Source of the DNA: Paramacrobiotus metropolitanus | Lineage: Eukaryota > Tardigrada > Eutardigrada > Parachela > Macrobiotidae | Assembly: GCF_019649055.1 (NCBI RefSeq) | Contig: NW_026570262.1 | Coordinates: 434,001 to 498,000, forward strand | Length of the DNA: 64,000 nucleotides | Direction: 5' to 3' | Shown here: one piece after another, positions 56,701 through 64,000 of the stretch | Position numbering within the stretch: position 1 is the stretch's first letter | How the letters are laid out: each line of letters begins with the position of its first letter | The notes under the pieces: generated by a model | Databases searched by the model: none | The model's input: the letters and a program-made list of their open reading frames with translations, nothing else | What the model was told of the DNA's origin: nothing | Position numbers and translations under genes: made by a program

Positions 56701-59700
56701 AGGTCGGGCTATCGGTACATACGGAGCTTGGTCAGCCGCATGCTATGCCGGGTGAAGAGATTTCCTTGCACGCTTACACGACTCCGTCGGCGTTTGTGGC
56801 GTTTCTTGCCCTGGATGAGAATCTAGCGCGTCTAAGAATGGTTCATGATATAACCTTTAATATTGTACGTAAGATGTGGCCCAGCCTCAAACTGAATGCA
56901 TTACGGAGATAATAAATTTTCAGCTTGAAGCCAGAAAAGCACCGCCACAACCGAAACTGCCTGAATACTATGCCGCGTTCATGCTGTCCGTTGAGGACTA
57001 CTTTACGGTATAATCATTACGATATACTATATTTATTAACAATCATTTCTGAAACAGATATTCTATGCATCTTGCTACCTGTATGCAGAAACCAACCGAT
57101 TCCGGCCCGGTGCAGCAGTTCCTTCTGACCAATACCAAACTTCCAGCAACGGTGCCTCGATGGGGGCATTTTCTTGGTTATTCAACGTCGCGATCGGGAT
57201 ACAGCGGTGCCGACGTGGATGGGTCATCCAAGAGATACACACCAGCATCGTACGCAGATGACGGTTACTTTGGTGATGACCCTGAGCGCATCTTTGGGTC
57301 AAACTACGATGTGGGATTTCAGAAAGCTCGTCCCATCAACTACAATTTCCAGCAAAGCTTCCTGTTTGCAACTGCAACCGCTGAGTAAGCTTTTCAGAAC
57401 CGCAAAGGTTCGCAGAGTTATTTACGGTTAATTTGTTCGAAAATTTCCGGCGTTTACAGCGACCAAGGCGTTGCTGTAATCAAGCGTAAAGTTCCAGACG
57501 CCATGGCATCGTGGTATATCTTTGCGTTCAGCCTGAGCAATACCAGCGGACTGACAGTGCTCCCGGAACCAAGAAGAGTTGGTTTAATTATACTGAACTG
57601 TCAAAGTACTTCTTCCGCTAATACGCTTTTTTTCTAATGCAGTTAAAGACGTTCCGATCATTTTTCGTGAGCTTGAACCTGCCGTTCAGTGTTGTCCGCT
57701 TGGAAAATCTTACCGCGGAAGCGGTAGTTTTTAACTACATTACGCAGCGCTGAATGTAACAGTCCTTCTGAAGATTCGACTACCCGACAACACTACTGTG
57801 GCCTACACGAAAAAAGTTCTGTCGAAGCCGAAGGAACCGGTGATCGCAGCGTTCAGCATTGTCCCTGAACAAGCTGGTGAGCTGAATCTCCAGGTCACCG
57901 CTAGAGCCGATTTTGAATTCGATCAGGTGGAGAAACGTCTGGTTGTGAAACAGGAGGGCGTCACACAGTATTATTCTAAACCGATCCTGATCGATCTGCG
58001 CAACTCGACTAAGTTTGATGCGGTTTTGACGCTCCCAGTCAGCCCACCTGGAAAATTTGTCGGATCCGATAAAGTAGCGGTTAACGTTGTCGGCGATATT
58101 CTTGGCATTTCGACGCGCAATCTGGACAAGCTCATCCGGCTGCCGCTCGGGTGTGGTGAAAACAGTTTAGCGCTTATGGCACCCAGTGTCACAGTGTGGA
58201 AATACCTGGAAAAGACCGGTAAACTGTCCGCTGCCAAACGCCAAGAGCTTGAGAAAAGCATTCAAATCGGATACCAAAGGTCACTCATGTACCAGCATCA
58301 GGATTTCTCGTTCGGAGCTTGGGCCAGCACGCAACCCAACGGTTCCTTTTTTGCCTGGTCAGCTTCCGATGAGAACGGCTCCACTTGGCTGACCGCACGA
58401 ATCGCCAAAGTTTTTGCCGAAGCCTCCCAGTTGGTTTCCGATGTTGACGAAACCGTAGTTCAGAAAATGTTTGCTTTCCTTATCGATAAGCAGCGAGAAG
58501 ATGGCCACTTTGAGGAGAGCGGGCAAATCTTGGATAAAGGCGTCCAGAGTGGAGACTCCAAAGATGTCTCTTTGACCGGATTATGTGTTCTTGCGTTTGT
58601 CCAGTACATAGACACTGGAAAAGCTAATGTGGAGAACCTGGGTGACTCGATGCAAAAAGCGGTCATGTATCTGGAATCGCAGCTGGAGGGATTAGGAAAT
58701 GACTCGTTCGCTTTAGCGGTTGCGTCGTATGCACTGGCTAAAGCAAACAGTCAAAGAAAGCTGGATGCCCTGACTCTGCTGAGCGAACGAATGGTGGCCA
58801 ATTATTCCACTATCCACTGGACAACTGGAAGCACTGGTCAGGAAGTTAACATGGACGCGGAAATGTACTCCACTGATGCAAAAGACGTGGAAGCGACATC
58901 TTACGCACTGTTGGCATACATCGCCAATGGAAAACTCAGTACCGCAACGAAGATTGCTTCATGGTTGATATCCAAACAAAATGCAAACGGCGGTTTCTTC
59001 TCAACAGCGGTGAGTTTGGCTCGGCCGTTCCTTATCAAATTATTGAATCGCGGTTAATTTCACTGACTTTCAGGATACGGTGGTGGCGCTGCAAGCGCTA
59101 GCGGAGTTTGCGGTAACACTAGGTGCCCCTTCATCGGTACAAATCGATATTATCGGTGGAGCTAAGAAAAGCAGCTTCGCCATCACTCCGAAAACATCGC
59201 TGGACGTGCAATCGACCGAGTTTCCGACAAAGCCAGAGAATGTTGTGATCCACGCTAAAGGAACCGGAGTCGGTGTTGTTTCTCTCAGCTGGATTTACAA
59301 TATTAATCAACCCAAAGAGACCGCTGCCTTTGACCTGACTGCCACCTACGATATTCATGCAAAACAAATCGGCGTGAACCTTTGCGCAACGTAAGCAAAT
59401 ATCGATCGTAATGTCGCACCGATATACTCGAATTTAAACCCGTGCATTATTCTGGACTATAGGTACTTGCGGGATGGTGCGAGCAGTATGGCGGTTATGG
59501 AAATCGAGGCCCTTTCGGGCTACCAGTTCGATGAACGGGAAATTGACAAACTTCCGAAAGAAATACAACCCATGAGAAAGGCTGAGCTGAGCAATAAGGA
59601 TAGCAAGCTGAATCTGTATTTCGACGAGGTAATTGCAAAGTGTACCACAGCGTTCATGGCAGTGTCATTATCACCTTACTAAAGATTAGTTGTTTTTACT

Positions 59701-59856
59701 TATAAGGTAACAACGTCTGGCATGTGCTTCCGTGTGACGATGTACCGCCTCTACAAAGTGGAAAATCTCCAGAATCAGACAATTGTGATCTACGATTATT
59801 TTAATCCCAAAGATCGACGTATGGTTTCTTATGATGGTCCGTCTCACGCTTTTTGA
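53800..59856 (+). CDS. Alpha-2-macroglobulin/TEP family, copy B (thioester-less)
   Basis: Secreted complement-like or protease-trapping protein. Seventeen exons: 53800-54063, 54276-54551, 54633-54684, 54749-54864, 55026-55167, 55240-55330, 55414-55519, 55597-56360, 56429-56614, 56703-56864, 56924-57007, 57089-57384, 57460-57577, 57643-59009, 59074-59390, 59463-59628, 59707-59856. They total about 1552 aa if two one-base gaps are allowed (near 56318, GAATC; near 57748, CAGCG). Signal peptide: CVLTSALLLAVSVSG. Macroglobulin domains follow; exon 8 has SDWDGRPPPPS and then a Gly/Tyr-rich run ending GRKKRS, a furin-type site. The bait-like region is TDSGPVQQFLLTNTK. The thioester-domain core is LPLGCGENSLALM: the Gln needed for the thioester is Asn. 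The receptor-binding domain ends YDYFNPKDRR. The two gaps may be assembly errors, since no stops are present. Confidence 0.9.
54118..54160. repeat. Perfect 21-bp inverted repeat, 1-nt loop
   Basis: Arms 54118-54138 and 54140-54160 (TGTGATGCAGTAGTGACAGTG and its complement) are exact. It lies in intron 1 of copy B. It could extrude as a cruciform or form an RNA hairpin. Confidence 0.9.
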
Positions 59857-61005
59857 AGTCCTTGGATTGAAGCTGACATCTTTCCATTTTAACTTCTTTT
59901 TCCAAAATCCGAATTTGCACGCATACAGTAATTTGGATTACTTATCTATCTCGTCATTGACATTAATAATTTCGATGGTTTGTATTTCTGCCAGTATCGC
60001 ATTGGAGTAGATATTTAGTGTACGGGTTGGTTACGGTAACTCATAAATTATTCAAAAACGTCTTGAAGGGTGTGACCTATAATCCTATAATTCAATAGCA
60101 GACTACAGCAGGCAAATTGCATTTTGTAAACACATCAGTTTACTAAGCAACTACAAAATCTTTTGGCAACGTTAAAAAATGTGCCTTTTTGCTGACATCA
60201 AATTTATGGACAGAGAACATTAATTACGTGTACAGAAGCAATTTAAGCAGGCCGGTAGACATATTTGCCATATCTGAAGTCGTGTAAGACAGTCTCAAAC
60301 CCAACTTTTCAGATTAGAGCGGAAAATGTAGATATATCGCACTGCGCATGGATTTGCTATACATGTCCAGAATCAGCTGACAGACGTTATTTCATAAATA
60401 TATTCATTATACGAGAAACGGGTCATATGTTGACCGTTCGGTTTTTTGTGACTGCGTGCGCTTAAATTTCTACAGTCACTGTCCGCGTAGAACTATTGCC
60501 AGTCAAATACGACTATACGAGTATATGTATCATACAGCTAGAGTAGGTTATGAACTGATGCGGCACTTTTACGAACGTATATTATTATTACGAGAACAAA
60601 CGGCATACAATAATTTATACCAGTTTCTCCCGCTGCACTGCTGCCCACAAAAGTTTGTACTGTAAATGCAATGCTACTTTTCACACACAGACCATCTTTT
60701 GACCAGTTCGGGCAGATTTTATCTGCATTTACCGGGTTGATAAACACCCTAAAAACCGGTTAATCCACCAGTTTTGCTGTTAGTTTATCTTGAATGAGAA
60801 GATGTGCCACCTGAATACTCACAGCAGTGAGCTCGGAAGAAGGGAGTCTCTCATTTACCAGCAACGCAGTTTCATCGACTGTGATCGGTATTCGGTGCAT
60901 GACCAATCTTACTTTAGAGTGGATAATTTAAACTCACGAAACGTTTTTTTCAAGATGGTGATTAACAGCTTAACGGCTTAATACCAGAAAACGAAAGCCG
61001 CAAAC
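59857..61005. other. Spacer between macroglobulin copies B and C
   Basis: No supported coding region in 1.15 kb. Confidence 0.45.
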
Positions 61006-64000
61006 ATGGAGTTTGTATATCATACACAAATTCTCATCCTGTTGATTAACCTCGTAAATGGGCTTGATTATGTCGTTATTGCGGGAGACAGTGTTCGGCC
61101 GAACAGCGTATTTCCGGTGTCTGTTTTGGTTTTTCATGCCGCATCGGAGGTGCACATTAACATGGAGCTTACTGCAAACCGGTAAACAGCTTTGTGTTTT
61201 TGTTATGTTTCGATAAATAACTATATTCGTATCGAAATAAAGGTCTTCCAGTGGACGTGACAACGGCTTGTTGACGTTCGCAAATTCGGTTGTTATCTGG
61301 CCGGATAAACTGAATCGCCTCGAGATCCAAGTACGTATCATGTAGCCAGTGTAAATTAAAAGTACTCCAGATTAGACGCAGATGCGTCGTGCAATAAGCA
61401 GTGGTACTCGCGTAGCGCCACTTGAGGTTTGTTCGGTTTAATAAACGAATTGGCAAGTGACTGGTCACCGAGTGATGTTTTGCAATCAAAATAAATGTGC
61501 TCGACTTAAAGGGGCGCAAAATCCTTTGTCAAGGGCAATATTATTACCGGGTATTCAATTTGATCCGGTAAAAATTTTACAACGAAGGAGATCGCAGAAG
61601 TGGTCAATCCGCTTCTCCCGTGAGATTACACATAACACACTCCTACTCGTAGTGTTGGGCAGCACCAAGAATCTGACAGATACAGTCACAATGCAAAGCA
61701 AAACCGGTTAACCATGTCTCCGTAGACGAGAGCGCCGGGCTTTCAGCGTATACTTGCAGCGCATTCTTGCATTTTGATCTCCCATAAATCAACTCGCGAC
61801 TGAGTTTTAAAAAATGCAATCAAATTAAGGAAGGGGCTGTGTACTGAAACGAGCGGAAGTGCCACAAAACTTGTGCTGCAGCCTGAATGTGCTATACCAA
61901 ACCGAATTAACCATTACTGTTATTGGGGTTTTACGTAAGGTCGGTGACCTTACAGCAGACGAGGATATTACCCTTCGCGTTAAGGGCACCGATTCCTTGA
62001 ACTTCTTTTACGCTGAATATCCACAAATCAGCGTGTACAACAAAGAGTCAGAACGACGGAGCCACAAATATCCCAGAATCATCGTCCAAACCGACCAGCC
62101 GCTGTACACCTCCAGCGATATAGTGCGCTTCCGAATTGTGTCGGTGGACTTTGTTTTCGATCAGCTTATACCAACGTTTATGCCATTCAATGTCCAGATT
62201 GTGGTATGTCTTCTGTCAAAGTTGCAATACTTGCTGCCTCTGCCAAACTGCGAAGGGTAACGAGGTATACTGTTTTACTGTTACAGGATGCACTGGGGCA
62301 CGTTGTACGGCAATACAGTAATGCCAACAGTTCACCTGGTAAACAGACCACAATAATTATTTGCCTTTCTGCAGTATATTCTGCTTACATAATTGCTTTT
62401 TCTGCAGTCAGCGGATACTTTGCGGCGGAGATGCCGTTGTCTTCGGATCCGCTGCTGGGCACCTGGACAATTCGCGTGATCAACGCGTCGGTTGAATATC
62501 CCGAGAAGCCGGTAAATAAAAGGGTTGCGTTTGCTGCAGCCGTCGGTAGATGTTCTCCATGAACAATGTACTATTTTAAAGTACGTAGACAGGCATATTA
62601 ATAAGAACCGTAATCGTAACGGTTGCATTAGTCATGTGGTATCTTCGCTGTAGTGACCCGTTTCCCAAATCTGCACTAATACAATTTCGGTTTCCCAGTC
62701 TGGGCGTTTCTCTTACAGAATTGTGGACAGTCATTGTACAAACAACAATTTGCTTTACAGACAACACCGGTTCCATGGAGTCGTCGATGTTTTTTCGGTT
62801 GCGCAGTCCCACTCGATCCCGTTCTAGCCAGCAAAGAATTTACCGTCGGCAAAATCGGTTCGTTAATCAGCCAACAACAATTCCTCTACACAAATCAAGT
62901 GATTATAAGGCGAAAAATGTTTCCAGTTTCACAAAGATTTGATGTACACATCTCTACCAACATGACCAGCCTTGTTCCTTCAGTGGACGATGAAATCCAT
63001 TTCAAACTTGCAGTAAAGTATGTAATTCGGACTTTGTTTTAACAGTGTTGTTAAACTCCCAGGTAACAGTTGTATCTCAAGATTCATACTGTTGTCATAA
63101 AATGCTAGCCAAGTACGGTAATCGACACCAGGCACCGCCAGTAACATTCATTTTTGGGGTTATGATAACTGATAGGTACACATCCGGGAGACCTGTGCAA
63201 GGGGTATTCGACATTGCGATACTGCAACAGTCAGCGTTTCGTGCAGGGGAGAAAGCCCGGTACACGGCAATATGGAACACGTCAACATCCGCGGTAATAA
63301 TTTGCATCCTTTTTAGTAGCTTTGTACACAAGCCCATCGATAACTGTTAACTTTTTTCCAGGACGACGAAGGCGAAGCATATATTACTGCTCCCATGTTA
63401 GAGGAGTTACGAGCAAAACTACCGCTAATGCAATATGGAAACAAATACGAAGCTGTTATTCTGGCCAATTTCACAGAAGCCGCCACCGGCCAGATGCGGA
63501 ACGCTTCAATTGCCTTGCCGCTGCAACACGAGCAGTGGGACATTAAGTTAAGTACGGAGATGCCGACCTTCAAGCCAGGATATCCCTACACACTACAAGC
63601 CCGCATCGTCGACTGGGAGGGGCGCCCACTACCACCCAGCGCCACGAAATTAAAAGTCACCGCTAACTTTTACGGTTACGATGGCGTGAACAGCACCTGG
63701 AAGGCAGTTTCGGCCCATGAGGAAATAAGCTGCATAGGACCGTGGTTTCGCCAGCCTACTAACAGTACCGGCAACAGAGAGAAGCGACGCGTTAAACTTC
63801 CACGTTATGGATTTCCTCATACCGCCGAAATTGAGCAGTTCAACCAAAATTTCTTCCTCAACGACGGCAACTGCCACGCTTCGCCTACCATTCTCACAGT
63901 GGAGGTAGCGCCAGACGGAGCAGTTAGTGTCAGTATGCCCACTCTGCGTAATGCGGATGCCATGGTTGTCAGTATCGCCTATTTGAATCAGTCACGGATC
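61006..64000 (+). CDS. Alpha-2-macroglobulin/TEP family, copy C, 3'-truncated by window end
   Basis: N-terminal half of a third array member: exons 61006-61181, 61243-61330, 61940-62203, 62287-62338, 62408-62511, 62761-62857, 62927-63017, 63176-63293 and 63362 to beyond 64000, all phases consistent and with no stop or frameshift. Signal peptide: QILILLINLVNG. Macroglobulin landmarks parallel copy B: NSVFPVSVLVFHAASEVHIN, IIVQTDQPLYTSSDIVRFR, GYFAAEMPLSSDPLLGTW, DPVLASKEF and VDWEGRPLPPSATK. It differs in having an extra intron in the first domain (after 61181) and no Gly-rich insert: the corresponding place has NSTGNREKRRVKLPR, still with a dibasic REKRR motif. The thioester region lies outside the window, so its state is unknown. 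It is the best candidate for a working gene in the array. Confidence 0.9.

Overview
The window is nuclear DNA of a small invertebrate animal. Evidence: most genes are split by short GT-AG introns (mostly 50-120 nt), there is a eukaryotic tRNA-Pro(AGG), and the protein families are metazoan (adhesion GPCR, BTB-BACK-Kelch, FAAH2-type amidase, alpha-2-macroglobulin/TEP, rhodopsin-type GPCR). Compact genes and tandem families would fit a tardigrade or another small protostome, but the species is not identified from the sequence. Exons were joined by eye; I checked that intron phases and total lengths close in frame, and say where they do not.

Left third (1-27 kb): the 3' part of a dimethylarginine dimethylaminohydrolase gene (+); a secreted MAM-domain protein (+); a fatty-acid amide hydrolase 2-like gene (-); a decayed leucine-rich-repeat fragment (+); two head-to-head paralogous BTB-BACK-Kelch genes sharing a 0.5 kb spacer, each with a one-base reading-frame problem at or after its last intron; a G-rich TA-flanked MITE; and a complete adhesion GPCR (MAM, Ser/Thr linker, GAIN/GPS, 7TM) whose ectodomain is paralogous to the secreted MAM protein. 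An orphan alpha-2-macroglobulin relic (-) lies at 27.2-27.5 kb.

Middle (29-46 kb): a seven-exon gene of unknown function (about 585 aa, every intron phase 1). Its fourth intron holds a very young, gag-only Ty1/copia-type LTR element (1725 bp, LTRs differing at one of 299 positions, 5-bp target duplication). A tRNA-Pro gene lies antisense in its fifth intron. Next come two tandem rhodopsin-type GPCR paralogs (-), separated by a Tc1/mariner relic; the intron of the second contains a deleted Mutator-like element with 9-bp target duplication. A fragment of an unidentified coding repeat occurs three times (21.1, 37.8 and 42.4 kb). A Myb/SANT-like gene (-) follows.

Right third (46-64 kb): a tandem array of three alpha-2-macroglobulin/TEP-family genes (+) with the same exon layout. 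Copy A carries four in-frame stops and a frameshift and is called a pseudogene; copy B has two single-base frameshifts but is otherwise complete (about 1550 aa); copy C runs off the window and is intact as far as seen. In both copies where it is visible, the thioester motif has lost its Gln (GCGEH in A, GCGEN in B). A and B carry Gly/Tyr-rich inserts ending in furin-type RKKR/RRKR sites. The array looks like a thioester-less, proteolytically processed branch of the complement-like family, with copies at different stages of decay.
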